Numbered from the stretch's first letter, positions 1 to 8,021 are shown. The stretch: DNA of 64,000 bases from Hymenobacter sp. YIM 151858-1 (GCF_025979705.1 NZ_CP110136.1:3906001-3970000); one strand, 5' to 3'. Made by a program: numbers and translations. The notes: generated by a model from the sequence alone, not told the origin.

Positions 1-1026
1 CAGGCCGCGCTGAATGTTGCTGAACGCCGACGACAAGGCCTTGGCCGGCACCAGCACTTGCGAAAACAGCACGATGTAGGTAATAAAGTTGGCCGCGGTC
101 AGGTCCGATTCGCCGCCCAGCACCAGGGTGCCGCCGAAGTACAGCAGCGCCGCCACCACCGATACGCCGGCAAACTCCGAGAACGGCGAGGCCAGGTCGC
201 GGGTGTTGTCGATGCTGCGCTGGGTGCGGGCGTACTGCTCGTTCTGCGCGTGAAACTTGCTCAGGATGTACGGCTCGGCGTTGAAGGCCTTAATGACGCG
301 CACGCCACCTAGGGTTTCGTCAATCACCGAGAGCATCGAGCCCAGGGTTTGCTGGCTTTGCTGGGCCTGGCGGCGCAAACGCTTCGAAATGCCCGCAATC
401 AGCCCACCCGAAATCGGCAGCAGAATCAGCGTGAACAACGTTAGCTTGACGGACATAAAAAACAGCACCGCGAAATAGCCCACGATGGCCAGCGGCTCCC
501 GGATAACGGCCGTGAGCGAGTTCACCACCGAGGTTTCCACCTCCTGCACGTCGTTGGTAAAGCGCGACATCAGGTCGCCTTTTTGGGCCGCCGTGAAGTA
601 GCCCAGTTGCAGCTGCGTTACGCGCTGGTACAGGGCGGCGCGCAGGTTGCGGATAACGCGGGCGCGCACCTTGGCCAGCAGCCGCAGCCCTAGGTACCGG
701 AACACGTTGCTCAGAAATACCGAGCCAATCAGCAGCATGCACACCCACGCCAGCGCCCCGAGCTTGCCCTGCGTTTCGATTACCTCGCGGAAGTGGTACT
801 TGAACGTATCGGTGATAAACGACAGCGACAGGCTGAACGCCGGCGGGGCGCCGGGCGCTTCGGCCAGCATTTTGCCGGTGGTGTCGAACAGGATATTGAG
901 CAGCGGAATGAGCATGCCGAAGTTGGCAATGCCAAAGAAGATGCCCAGCACCGTGAACAGGATGTACTGGGGCAGAAAATCGGCGTAGGGCCGGGCAAAA
1001 CGCAGAATGCGGAGGTAAGTCTTCAT
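1..1026 (-). CDS. ABC transporter, permease-ATPase fusion (MsbA-like), partial
   Basis: This is the N-terminal part of a type IV (MsbA-like) ABC exporter; the gene runs off the left edge of the window. It starts at the ATG complementary to 1024-1026 (protein begins MKTYLRILRFARPYADF), and 342 codons are visible. They cover only the six-helix transmembrane domain: hydrophobic segments lie near residues 18-40, 95-115 and 155-195 and again near 275-325. The cytoplasmic coupling region contains the family-typical run VIDETLGGVRVIKAF. The nucleotide-binding domain lies outside the window. Such proteins flip lipids, lipid A precursors or drugs across the inner membrane; the substrate cannot be read from this part. 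The gene is downstream of the RemB-like gene on the same strand but separated from it by a 210-bp inverted-repeat block that includes a terminator. Confidence 0.9.
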   Translation of the reverse strand, partial: MKTYLRILRFARPYADFLPQYILFTVLGIFFGIANFGMLIPLLNILFDTTGKMLAEAPGAPPAFSLSLSFITDTFKYHFREVIETQGKLGALAWVCMLLIGSVFLSNVFRYLGLRLLAKVRARVIRNLRAALYQRVTQLQLGYFTAAQKGDLMSRFTNDVQEVETSVVNSLTAVIREPLAIVGYFAVLFFMSVKLTLFTLILLPISGGLIAGISKRLRRQAQQSQQTLGSMLSVIDETLGGVRVIKAFNAEPYILSKFHAQNEQYARTQRSIDNTRDLASPFSEFAGVSVVAALLYFGGTLVLGGESDLTAANFITYIVLFSQVLVPAKALSSAFSNIQRGL

Positions 1027-1042
1027 CGGAGGTGCAAAGGTA

Positions 1043-1253
1043 GACCACGGATTCAAGCGGATTCATCGGATTCCGCGGATTTCGTGGGCGGCCGCGCGCG
1101 TAGCGGGCCGGCACCTAGGGCGCGGCCTGGCCAGGCCGCGCCCTAGGTGCCGGCCAGCCGGCCCAACGCCAACGGCCCGGAGCAGGTGCCCCGGGCCGTT
1201 GGCGTTGTTCACAAAATCCGCGGAATCCGATGAATCCGCCCGAATCCGTGGTC
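1043..1253. repeat. Nested inverted-repeat block filling an intergenic gap
   Basis: Outer arms of 40 nt lie at 1043-1082 and 1214-1253 and match with two mismatches. Each arm is built from repeated CGGATT(C) units. Inside is a perfect 50-bp palindrome, 1106-1155, with 25-nt arms that each carry CCTAGG. A further 16-bp hairpin lies at 1165-1206. The block fits almost exactly between two minus-strand genes, and its right end overlaps the stop codon of the upstream gene. It resembles a MITE-like or REP-like intergenic element; no flanking target duplication was identified. Confidence 0.75.
1165..1206 (-). terminator. Hairpin terminator candidate of the RemB/Wzi-like gene
   Basis: A 16-bp perfect stem (1165-1180 with 1191-1206) closes a 10-nt loop about 45 nt downstream of the minus-strand stop codon at 1253. 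There is no strong T-run after it, so it may act as a stabilising 3' hairpin rather than a canonical intrinsic terminator. Confidence 0.5.
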
Positions 1254-3184
1254 TAGAATTCGAGCAGGCGCTGGGCGGCGTTCCAGCGCAGCGACACCGA
1301 CGGAATGATGGCGTTGCCGAACAGGTTGCTGTTGCGGGCAATCAGCTTGGCATCGAACCAGAGGTTGTGGCGGGCTTGCCAGGTGGCCGTCAGATCGGTG
1401 TGCAGCAGGTTGTGGCGCCGGCCGTCGGCGGTGCGGTAGCCAAAGTCGATGAGGTTGCCGGCGGCATCGCGCGGGCGAGTGTTGTACGAGCGCAGCACGT
1501 TGGAGCCAAGGTTGGTACCTTCGGCGCGGTCGTCGAAATCGATGCCCTGCTGCACGTAAAAGGCCTTGCCCACCAGCGTGAGGCGGGGCAGGGGCTGGTA
1601 GGTGAGCACGCCCAGCACCTCGCGCAGGTTGGCGCCCATGGGGTGGGCCAGCGGCTGGCCGTAGTGCTCGTAGGCACGGTACAAATCGGCGTGCTGGTAG
1701 GTGTAGGGCCGGATGTAGTTGAACTCGGCCTGCAGATCGAGGTTGCGCAGGCCCAGCACATCGAGGTACTTGGCGCCCAGCTGCACCGATTGCTTGTTGC
1801 CCCACCAGCCGTTGCCGGCCCGCACCTGGCTTACAATCAGCTCATCGAGTACCACTTGCCCATAGATCTGCCCGCGTTTCAGGATGTTCCACTTGAAATC
1901 GGCGCCTAGAATGGCGTTGTCGTTCGAGCCGACGTGCTGCTCGATGCTGCGGTAGAAGATGAGGGGGTTGAGGTACTGCAGCTCGAAGCGGCCCTTGCCC
2001 CGCCCAAACATCACCGACTCGAACACGCCCACGTTCAGCGACGGCGTAATGTCGAGGCTGAGGTGGTGAAACGCCATGTATTTCTTCTGGAAGATGGTGT
2101 CGCGGTCGGGCGTCCGCTCCGCTGTCAGCTCCGCGAAGATGTTCTGGTAGTTAAACTTCCAAACGCGCGTGTTCAGCTTCAGGAAGAAGTACGGCGCCGA
2201 AAAGTCGCTCAGGATTAGTGAGCGGTAGCCGTTGCCCACAAAGTTGCGGTCGTGGCCGAGCTGCACGTTGATGTGCTTGGTGGCGGCGTACGTTACGTAG
2301 CCGCGCGCCGTCAGGAAGTCGTATTGGCCGCGCTTGTCCTTGAACAGCTTCCAGTAACCCTCGTGCGGCACGGCGTTGTCGCGCTCTACGCGTTGCTGCA
2401 CGTACAGCGGCACCGAGGTTTGGTTATCGACGAAGTAAGTAAAGAAACCCAGGCGCTTATCGATGGTGCCCTCGATAACGGCGCCGCGCGTGTTCACGAA
2501 GCGCAGCCCGTCGGAGTCGGTATCAGTGCCCACCTGAAAGTGCAGCACCGGGTTGACGCGCAACGTGAAGTCCGGCGTTTGCACGCTGTACAGATCGGCC
2601 GGGTTGCGGTAGAAATGCTTAAGGAAAGGCTTTTTACTGACGTTTTCGGCGCGGAGGGAAGGATCGGTGACGTATTGCCAGTTGTCGCGCAGCAGGTATA
2701 GGATGTTGAAGCGCTCAATCGAATTCCTTCTTTCTCCTCTTGCGCCAAATTCTAAGACTCGAACGTCATTGGGAGGGGCGTCTGTGGGAGTGACTATTCC
2801 CTCTCTAGGATAAATCCGCTCGGCCAAGCGGGCCACCGCAGCCCGGTTGTAGGGGCGGATGGTGGTATGGATGTCGCCGACCGAATCGGGGCCGTACTTA
2901 ATGGCGTAGCGGTCGATGAGGCGGTACACGTCCAGGTCAAGCGGTACGTACACGGGCGCCTGCAGCAGCGGCTTGGCATCGGTAGCCTCAATGCGCTCGG
3001 GCGTAGGCTGCTGCGCAGAAGGGGGCGTAACCGTTACAGGCGTAGGCGCTGGCACCGGTGCCGAGGCGGGTGGCACCTGCACGGTATCGACGGGCTGGGG
3101 CTGAACGGGCGTTGGAACCTGCTGCGCAAAGCTGGCGGTAGCCGGTGCCAGACCCAGTAAAATCCAGAGGAGGCGGTTGTTCAT
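1253..3184 (-). CDS. RemB/Wzi-like outer-membrane beta-barrel protein
   Basis: The product is a 643-residue exported protein. Residues 1-20 form a signal peptide ending SFAQ, followed by a Pro-rich linker to about residue 60. The rest is rich in alternating beta-strand segments. The central part contains LGHDRNFVGNGYRSLILSDF and FFLKLNTRVWKFNYQNIF (about residues 310-350), which resemble the capsule-assembly Wzi family and the Bacteroidota proteins annotated as gliding motility protein RemB. Wzi anchors capsule at the outer membrane; RemB is a surface motility factor in Flavobacterium. The family call rests on remembered motif resemblance. The gene is transcribed alone, divergently from the hydrolase at 3320. 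Which of the two roles applies here cannot be decided from the sequence. Confidence 0.72.
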   Translation of the reverse strand: MNNRLLWILLGLAPATASFAQQVPTPVQPQPVDTVQVPPASAPVPAPTPVTVTPPSAQQPTPERIEATDAKPLLQAPVYVPLDLDVYRLIDRYAIKYGPDSVGDIHTTIRPYNRAAVARLAERIYPREGIVTPTDAPPNDVRVLEFGARGERRNSIERFNILYLLRDNWQYVTDPSLRAENVSKKPFLKHFYRNPADLYSVQTPDFTLRVNPVLHFQVGTDTDSDGLRFVNTRGAVIEGTIDKRLGFFTYFVDNQTSVPLYVQQRVERDNAVPHEGYWKLFKDKRGQYDFLTARGYVTYAATKHINVQLGHDRNFVGNGYRSLILSDFSAPYFFLKLNTRVWKFNYQNIFAELTAERTPDRDTIFQKKYMAFHHLSLDITPSLNVGVFESVMFGRGKGRFELQYLNPLIFYRSIEQHVGSNDNAILGADFKWNILKRGQIYGQVVLDELIVSQVRAGNGWWGNKQSVQLGAKYLDVLGLRNLDLQAEFNYIRPYTYQHADLYRAYEHYGQPLAHPMGANLREVLGVLTYQPLPRLTLVGKAFYVQQGIDFDDRAEGTNLGSNVLRSYNTRPRDAAGNLIDFGYRTADGRRHNLLHTDLTATWQARHNLWFDAKLIARNSNLFGNAIIPSVSLRWNAAQRLLEF

Positions 3185-3283
3185 AGAAGAAAGTAAGCGG
3201 GCTGCATACGCAAACCGCTTCGGCGAAGCTACAACTCGGCCGCCGAAAACCGCCCAGCTTTACCTAGGGCGCCGGGCCATCCG

Positions 3284-3291
3284 TAGATTTG
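3284..3291 (+). promoter_or_regulatory. Bacteroidota -7 promoter element of hydrolase gene
   Basis: TAGATTTG fits the Bacteroidota primary-sigma -7 consensus TAnnTTTG and lies 28 nt before the start codon at 3320. A clear TTG about 20 nt upstream is missing (only CTTTAC is seen), so the promoter is tentative. Confidence 0.4.
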
Positions 3292-3319
3292 TTGCCTCCG
3301 CACCACGTATACTGCGCCT

Positions 3320-4084
3320 ATGACGACTGCCTTACCCGCCATTGTGTTGCTGCACGGCTTTGGCGAAAGCCGCGAAATCTGGACTGAGTTCACCCGCGAG
3401 TTTCCCGACGACGAATACCGCCTGCTCACGCCCAATCTGCTGGGCTTCGGCACCAACATCCACGATATCCGCGACTACTCTATGGAGGCCCAGGCCCGCT
3501 ACCTGGCCGACTACCTGCGCCAGCGCGGCTGCGAGCGGGTGCTGCTGGTGGGCCACAGCATGGGCGGCTACGCGGCCCTGGCCTTTGCCGAGCGCTACCC
3601 CAACATGGTAGCGGGCCTGAGCCTGTTTCACTCCACGGCTATGCCCGACTCGGACGAGAAAAAGGCCAACCGCGACAAAAACATCGACTTTGTGCAGCGC
3701 CACGGCGTCGATAAGTTCATGGAGTCGTTTATCAGGCCGCTGTTTGCGCCGGCCAACCGCGAGCGGCTGGTGCAGGAGCGCGAGTTTCTGGAGGAAATCG
3801 GCAAAGCCACGCCCAAGGAAACCGTCATCGGGGCCCTGCGCGCCATGAAAGAGCGCCCCGACCGCACCCACGTGCTGCGCGATGCGCGCTACCCGGTGCA
3901 GTTTATCGTGGGCAAAGAAGACGTGGCCGTAACCGTGGAAAGCGTGCTGCCGCAGCTGGCCCTGCCCGCCGAAAGCTACTCCCTGCTGCTCTCCGACGTG
4001 GGCCACCTAGGGTACTTCGAGCGCCCCGACGAAACCCGCCGCGCCGTGCTCGATTTTGCGGGCCGGGTATACGGCAAAGCCTGA
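3320..4084 (+). CDS. Alpha/beta hydrolase
   Basis: A 254-residue cytoplasmic alpha/beta-hydrolase-fold enzyme. It has the oxyanion-hole motif LLHGFGES near residues 10-17 and the nucleophile elbow GHSMGG with Ser80. A likely acid Asp lies in VGKEDVAV (about 199), and the catalytic His is in SDVGHLGYF (about 229). The length is normal for the family. It closely resembles the second hydrolase at 4636 in motifs and spacing, so the two are probably tandem duplicates. Its TGA stop overlaps the ATG of the next small gene, which indicates an operon and translational coupling. The substrate cannot be predicted; esters or C-C bond cleavage products are typical. Confidence 0.88.
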   Translation: MTTALPAIVLLHGFGESREIWTEFTREFPDDEYRLLTPNLLGFGTNIHDIRDYSMEAQARYLADYLRQRGCERVLLVGHSMGGYAALAFAERYPNMVAGLSLFHSTAMPDSDEKKANRDKNIDFVQRHGVDKFMESFIRPLFAPANRERLVQEREFLEEIGKATPKETVIGALRAMKERPDRTHVLRDARYPVQFIVGKEDVAVTVESVLPQLALPAESYSLLLSDVGHLGYFERPDETRRAVLDFAGRVYGKA

Positions 4085-4380
4085 TGCCAGCGCTGCTCAA
4101 TATTCAAACCTGGGAGTTTTGGGGCATGGCGCTCAGGCTGTTGCTGCTGGCGGTAGCGGGGCCCATGCTGCTGGGCGGGCTGGCTTATTGGCTGCTGAAA
4201 AGGCAGTACCCGCCGTACCGCGCCAACCCCTGGCCCAGCCTGTTCGGGGCAGTGCTCCTGAACATAATCGGGCCGAAGTTTCTGCCAATGGGCGGTACTT
4301 TTTTCATGGCCCTCGGAATGGTAGCGCTGCCGTTGGCCGGTGGCGCGTTGGGCTACTTCTGGGCCCGGAAACCGCTCTGA
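4084..4380 (+). CDS. Small hypothetical membrane protein
   Basis: A 98-residue protein with no family that I recognise. It has two clear hydrophobic segments, near residues 12-37 (rich in Leu and Ala) and 71-94, separated by a short positively charged stretch (KRQYPPYR). This suggests two inner-membrane helices. The start codon shares its A with the stop of the upstream hydrolase, so expression is probably coupled. A second hydrolase follows 255 nt downstream. Confidence 0.65.
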   Translation: MPALLNIQTWEFWGMALRLLLLAVAGPMLLGGLAYWLLKRQYPPYRANPWPSLFGAVLLNIIGPKFLPMGGTFFMALGMVALPLAGGALGYFWARKPL

Positions 4381-4528
4381 GGCTTTGAAGGCCCGTGCCC
4401 TAGGTGCTTGCCCAGCCTATGGGCAACGGGGGCGATTCGATGCCGGCTTGCAGGCGCGGCGGCGAAGGCGTGAGCCGCAGCCGCCGCAATCGTTGCACGA
4501 AATCGTTGCTGACGGCCTCGCCGCCGTG

Positions 4529-4570
4529 GCTCCCCCTCTCTGCGGGAGAGGGGCCGGGGGTGAGGCCCCC
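4529..4570. repeat. Intergenic REP-like unit (GGAGAGGGGCCGGGGGTGAGG type)
   Basis: The run CTCCCCCTCTCTGCGGGAGA followed by GGGGCCGGGGGTGAGGCCCC is a diverged copy of the repeat unit found twice, in inverted orientation, at 10770-10811 and 10933-10975. It lies in the 255-bp gap between the small membrane protein and the second hydrolase and can form a short GAGAG hairpin. Confidence 0.65.
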
Positions 4571-4635
4571 TACTGCCCCAGCAACCCAAGCGTCCGGTTT
4601 CCGCGTTTACCACCGCTCACCAACGCCCCAGCCCC

Positions 4636-5394
4636 ATGAAGCCCACCCTGTTGTTTATCCACGGCTACCTCGAAAGCGGTGCCGTGTGGGACGAGTTCGC
4701 GGCGCCGCTGCGTGCCCGCTACCAGGTGCTGTGCCCCGATTTGCCGGGTTACGGCCCCAACGCCCAACCCGCCCCCGACTACTCGCTGGAGGCCGCGGCC
4801 GATTTCCTGCGCGACGAACTGAGCCGCGCCGGGGTGGGGCAGGTGCTGCTGGTGGGCCACAGCATGGGCGGCTACGTGGCCCTGGCCTTCGCCGAAAAAT
4901 ACCCCGGTCTGGTGGCAGGCCTGTGCTTGTTCCACTCCTCATCGTTGCCCGACACCGACGACGACCGGGAGCAGCGCACCCGCAACCGCCAGTTTCTGGA
5001 GGAGCACGGCGTGGCCGCGTTTGCCGAGGAGTTTCTGAAGCCCCAGCTGGCCGCCGCCCACCGCGAGTCGATGGCGCACCACGTGCAGCAGTTGCAACGC
5101 ATTGCCGCCGCCGTGCCAGCCGAAACCGCCCTGGGCAGCCTGCAGGCCATGGCCGCGCGCCCCGACCGCCGCGCCGTGCTCGAAAAAGCCACCTTTCCGG
5201 TGCTGCTCATCGCCGGCAAAGACGACCGCGCCGTGTCGCCCGAAAAAACCCACGAAGAAAGCCTGCTGCCCGACCATTGCCTGGTGCTGTGGCTGGCCAA
5301 CGTGGGGCACCTAGGGTTTCTGGAGCGCCCCGAGCCCACGCGCAAAGCCATCGAGAACCTGGCCGAGCTGGTGCTGCCCGAGCCCGCGGCGTAA
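4636..5394 (+). CDS. Alpha/beta hydrolase (paralogue of the gene at 3320)
   Basis: A 252-residue alpha/beta hydrolase with the oxyanion-hole motif FIHGYLES (residues 7-14), the nucleophile elbow GHSMGG (Ser76) and a C-terminal catalytic His in NVGHLGFLE (about residue 225). The acid is probably the Asp in AGKDDRAV (about 194). Motif order, spacing and many side chains match the hydrolase at 3320 (for example the DYSLEAAA and DYSMEAQA stretches), so it looks like a tandem duplication that has diverged. It lacks a signal peptide and should be cytoplasmic. A repeat element follows directly after its stop. The substrate is unknown. Confidence 0.88.
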   Translation: MKPTLLFIHGYLESGAVWDEFAAPLRARYQVLCPDLPGYGPNAQPAPDYSLEAAADFLRDELSRAGVGQVLLVGHSMGGYVALAFAEKYPGLVAGLCLFHSSSLPDTDDDREQRTRNRQFLEEHGVAAFAEEFLKPQLAAAHRESMAHHVQQLQRIAAAVPAETALGSLQAMAARPDRRAVLEKATFPVLLIAGKDDRAVSPEKTHEESLLPDHCLVLWLANVGHLGFLERPEPTRKAIENLAELVLPEPAA

Positions 5395-5421
5395 GCCCCG
5401 GCGCAACTGTGGGCTCAGCTT

Positions 5422-5580
5422 TTAGAAGCTGTTTAAGTTAGCTAACCAAGCGAGGTTTAGCATCATGCTGAGCCCCGCCGAAGCATCTCTACCGCTTCGT
5501 CAGGTAGTAGAATGCTATCCGTAGAGATGCTTCGGCGGGGCTCAGCATGACGTTCTGAAATCAACTCAAACAGCTTCTTA
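5422..5580. repeat. Palindromic MITE-like intergenic element
   Basis: Outer arms at 5423-5439 and 5563-5579 (AGAAGCTGTTTAAGTT and its near-complement) enclose an inner pair of 31-nt arms at 5462-5492 and 5521-5551 that match at 30 of 31 positions. The inner arms contain TCATGCTGAGCCCCGCCGAA and GCATCTCTAC. The whole element of about 160 bp can fold into one long hairpin. It encodes no protein. Related words (GCTCAGCATGAC, GAGATGCCTCGA) recur in the repeat patch at 10.8 kb, so this is a dispersed family. Confidence 0.75.
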
Positions 5581-5592
5581 AACCTATCAACT

Positions 5593-5643
5593 GGCCCCGC
5601 GCCCTGGGTGCCGGATCGCGCCCGGCACCCAGGGCGCGGGGCC
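5593..5643. terminator. 22-bp perfect-stem hairpin
   Basis: The arms 5593-5614 and 5622-5643 are perfectly complementary (GGCCCCGCGCCCTGGGTGCC start) around a 7-nt loop. It lies between a plus-strand hydrolase and a minus-strand gene that converge, so it may act as a bidirectional barrier. No T-run is present. Confidence 0.5.
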
Positions 5644-5650
5644 TGCCAAC

Positions 5651-5692
5651 GCCAGCCTCCGGCCCGGGCAATTGCCCAAACCGGAGGCTGGC
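5651..5692 (-). terminator. Terminator-like hairpin after the TonB_C-repeat gene
   Basis: A 12-bp perfect stem (5651-5662 with 5681-5692) encloses an inner palindrome GGGCAATTGCCC. It lies about 20 nt beyond the minus-strand stop codon at 5713. Confidence 0.5.
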
Positions 5693-5712
5693 GGCGTGCC
5701 AACGAAACTGAC

Positions 5713-6888
5713 CTAGAACGTACGCATGCGCGGGCCGGCGGGGGCGGGGCCGGGCCGCCCGCTTCGCACCACGGTAAATGTAATCGGCACGAGGTAGAAG
5801 CTGCGCACGGGCTGGCCCTGCTCGAGGGCCGGAAACAGGGGCGGCAGCTGCGACACCACGCGTACCGCTTCCGCGTCGAGCTCGGGGTGGGCCGCGCCAA
5901 CCACCAATGGGTTTTGCACGCGGCCTTCTTCGCTTACTTCAAACAGCACCGTTACCTTGCCTTGGAGGCCGGCCCGCAACGCCGCAGGCGGGTACTTGAT
6001 GTTGCGGCCCAAAAACTCGTACAGCGCCTTGCCGCCGCCCTCGATAACGGGCGGCTCCGTCGGGAACAGGCGCAGCCCCGGCAGCAGGCCCACCGTGCCC
6101 GTAGCCCCGTCAAACAACACCGGCACCAGGGCCGCGCTGCTGCTGGGCTGGCCGTTGCGCACGGCCGCCTGCCAGCGTAGGCCGCTGCTGCCCAGCGCCG
6201 CCACGGCAGCCTCCACCAGCGTGGCGTCGGGCGCTTGCACACCGGCTTTGGGGTTGCGGGTGGCTTTGTCGCCCATCAGCGAAAGCGGCCGCACGCCGCT
6301 TACCTGGCCCAGCGAATCGACCTGCACGCTCACGAACACCAGCGCCGAGGTTTGGGTCTGGCGGGCGGCCTCGGGGTAGGTTGCGCTTTTCAGGTGAGCC
6401 GCCAGCGCCTCCTGCCCACCCACGGGCCTGGGTGGGTACAGCTCGGCGGCGGGCCGGGGGCCGCTCAGCAGCGGCTGCACCGGCGGCAGCCGGAAGTTGA
6501 TTTGCAGCGTTTGGGCCACCGGCACGGCGCGCCCGGCCTGCCGGCCCGGCTCCCAGGCAGGCATCGTCTGAATCAGGCGCAGGGCCTCGGCCTCAAACAG
6601 CGGGTTGCTGCTTTTGACGATTTTGACCTGCTCGGTGGTGCCCGCGGGGCTCACCACGAAACTCACGAACACCCGGCCTTCGAGGCGCTGCGCGGCGGCC
6701 TCGGCGGGGTATTGCCGGTGGCGGTTGAGGTAAGCGTACACCGAATCTGCACTGCCACCCCGAAACCGGGGCATTTGCTCCACAAACGTGTACGTAGCCG
6801 GTGCCGCTGCGCCAGCACCCGCCACTTGACCTAGGGCGGCAGAAGTCACGAACAACCCGGCACCGCAGAATAGAGAACGTAATAGCAT
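5713..6888 (-). CDS. Periplasmic protein with repeated TonB C-terminal-like domains
   Basis: The chosen start is the ATG at 6888 (391 residues); a GTG at 6894 is an alternative. Residues 1-21 form a signal peptide (MLLRSLFCGAGLFVTSAALG). Three TonB_C-type units follow: near residues 30-130 (EQMPRFRGGSADSVYAYL, EGRVFVSFVV, VKSSNPLFEAEALR), 150-255, which is more diverged (AAHLKSATYPEAARQ), and 285-380 (GLQGKVTVLFEVSEEG, HPELDAEAVRVV). Normal TonB has an N-terminal membrane anchor, a Pro-rich spacer and one C-terminal domain. This protein has no anchor, so it is unlikely to be an ordinary energy transducer; a periplasmic binding role is an inference. It lies directly behind the asd terminator. 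Confidence 0.75.
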   Translation of the reverse strand: MLLRSLFCGAGLFVTSAALGQVAGAGAAAPATYTFVEQMPRFRGGSADSVYAYLNRHRQYPAEAAAQRLEGRVFVSFVVSPAGTTEQVKIVKSSNPLFEAEALRLIQTMPAWEPGRQAGRAVPVAQTLQINFRLPPVQPLLSGPRPAAELYPPRPVGGQEALAAHLKSATYPEAARQTQTSALVFVSVQVDSLGQVSGVRPLSLMGDKATRNPKAGVQAPDATLVEAAVAALGSSGLRWQAAVRNGQPSSSAALVPVLFDGATGTVGLLPGLRLFPTEPPVIEGGGKALYEFLGRNIKYPPAALRAGLQGKVTVLFEVSEEGRVQNPLVVGAAHPELDAEAVRVVSQLPPLFPALEQGQPVRSFYLVPITFTVVRSGRPGPAPAGPRMRTF

Positions 6889-6893
6889 AGCCA

Positions 6894-6936
6894 CAAAAAA
6901 AGCCCGGATGCGTCAGCTTTCGGGCACATCCGGGCT
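6894..6936 (-). terminator. Intrinsic terminator of asd
   Basis: On the minus strand the stem AGCCCGGATG/CATCCGGGCT (6901-6910 with 6927-6936) is followed by a run of seven or more T residues, about 20 nt after the asd stop. The T-run ends only a few bases before the start codon of the next gene. Confidence 0.85.
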
Positions 6937-6955
6937 CAATAATTTTCACTCGAGC

Positions 6956-7951
6956 TTACTTAATCAGCCCTTGCCGCAGCATGTACTCGGCAATTTGCAC
7001 GGCGTTGGTGGCGGCACCTTTGCGCAGGTTGTCGGCCACCACCCACATATTCAGGGTGCGGGGCTGCGATTCGTCGCGGCGCAGGCGGCCTACCAGCACG
7101 GCGTCGCGGCCGTGGGCGTCTTTGGGCATGGGGTAGCGGTTGTTGGCCGGGTCATCAACCACCTCCACGCCTTCGGTAGCCTCGAGCAGGCGGCGCACTT
7201 CGCCCAGGTCGAAGTCGCGGGCAAACTCCACGTTCACCGACTCGGAGTGGCCGCCCATTACGGGGATGCGCACCGTGGTGGCGGTTACGCGAATGGTGTC
7301 GTCGCCCATAATCTTCTTGGTTTCCTTCACCATCTTCATTTCCTCCTTGGTGTAGCCGTTGTCCTCGAACACGTCGATGTGCGGCAGCACGTTCAGGTCG
7401 ATGGGGTGGGGGTAGGCGGGGTTGCTGGCCGGCTGGCCGGCGCGCTCCTGCATCAGCTGATCCACGGCCTTTTTGCCGGTGCCCGTAACGCTTTGGTAGG
7501 TGCTCACCACCACGCGCTCCACCTTGTAAGCCTCGTGCAGCTTGCTCAGGGCCACCACCATCTGAATGGTGGAGCAGTTGGGGTTGGCAATGATCTTATC
7601 TTCCGGGGTGAGCACGTGGGCGTTTACCTCGGGCACCACCAGCTTTTTGGTGGGGTCCATGCGCCAGGCCGAGGAGTTGTCGATTACCACGGTGCCTACC
7701 TCGGCAAAGCGCGGGGCCAGCTCCTTGCTTACCGAGCCGCCGGCCGAGAAAATGGCCACGGCCGGGCGGGCGGCAATGGCGTCGTCCATGCTCACCACCT
7801 TAAAAGGCTGGCCTTTAAAATGAATGATTTGGCCCACCGATTTCTCGGAAGCCACGGGCAGCAACTCGGTTACCGGAAAATTGCGCTCTTCGAGCACTTT
7901 AAGCATTTCGCCACCCACAAGGCCGGTGGCGCCTACTACGGCTACTTTCAT
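6956..7951 (-). CDS. asd: Aspartate-semialdehyde dehydrogenase
   Basis: This 331-residue enzyme reduces aspartyl-4-phosphate to aspartate-4-semialdehyde with NADPH. That is the shared step toward lysine/diaminopimelate, threonine and methionine. The N-terminal Rossmann motif GATGLVGGEML is at residues 7-17. SAGGSVSKE follows near residue 71. The catalytic Cys is in NPNCSTIQ (about residue 130), and the active-site His is in GGHSESVNVEF (about 240). The length matches bacterial Asd. The gene is monocistronic: it ends at a strong terminator, and its upstream gap contains a 22-bp dyad (7969-7990) shared with a divergent gene. Confidence 0.97.
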   Translation of the reverse strand: MKVAVVGATGLVGGEMLKVLEERNFPVTELLPVASEKSVGQIIHFKGQPFKVVSMDDAIAARPAVAIFSAGGSVSKELAPRFAEVGTVVIDNSSAWRMDPTKKLVVPEVNAHVLTPEDKIIANPNCSTIQMVVALSKLHEAYKVERVVVSTYQSVTGTGKKAVDQLMQERAGQPASNPAYPHPIDLNVLPHIDVFEDNGYTKEEMKMVKETKKIMGDDTIRVTATTVRIPVMGGHSESVNVEFARDFDLGEVRRLLEATEGVEVVDDPANNRYPMPKDAHGRDAVLVGRLRRDESQPRTLNMWVVADNLRKGAATNAVQIAEYMLRQGLIK

Positions 7952-7968
7952 ATTCAGTATCAGCGGAA

Positions 7969-7990
7969 AGCTGCTTTGGGCAAAGCAGCT
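7969..7990. promoter_or_regulatory. 22-bp dyad in the asd upstream region
   Basis: AGCTGCTTTG-GG-CAAAGCAGCT has two perfect 10-bp arms around 2 bp, centred about 28 nt before the asd start codon. The very short spacer favours a protein-binding operator over an RNA hairpin. No matching regulator family is recognised. Confidence 0.4.
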
Positions 7991-8013
7991 CGCAAAAGTC
8001 GGTAAAACGGAAG

Positions 8014-8021
8014 TATTTTTG
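8014..8021 (+). promoter_or_regulatory. Bacteroidota -7 element before the lamin-tail gene
   Basis: TATTTTTG matches TAnnTTTG and lies 23 nt before the ATG at 8045. No convincing -33 TTG was found at the expected distance. Confidence 0.35.
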
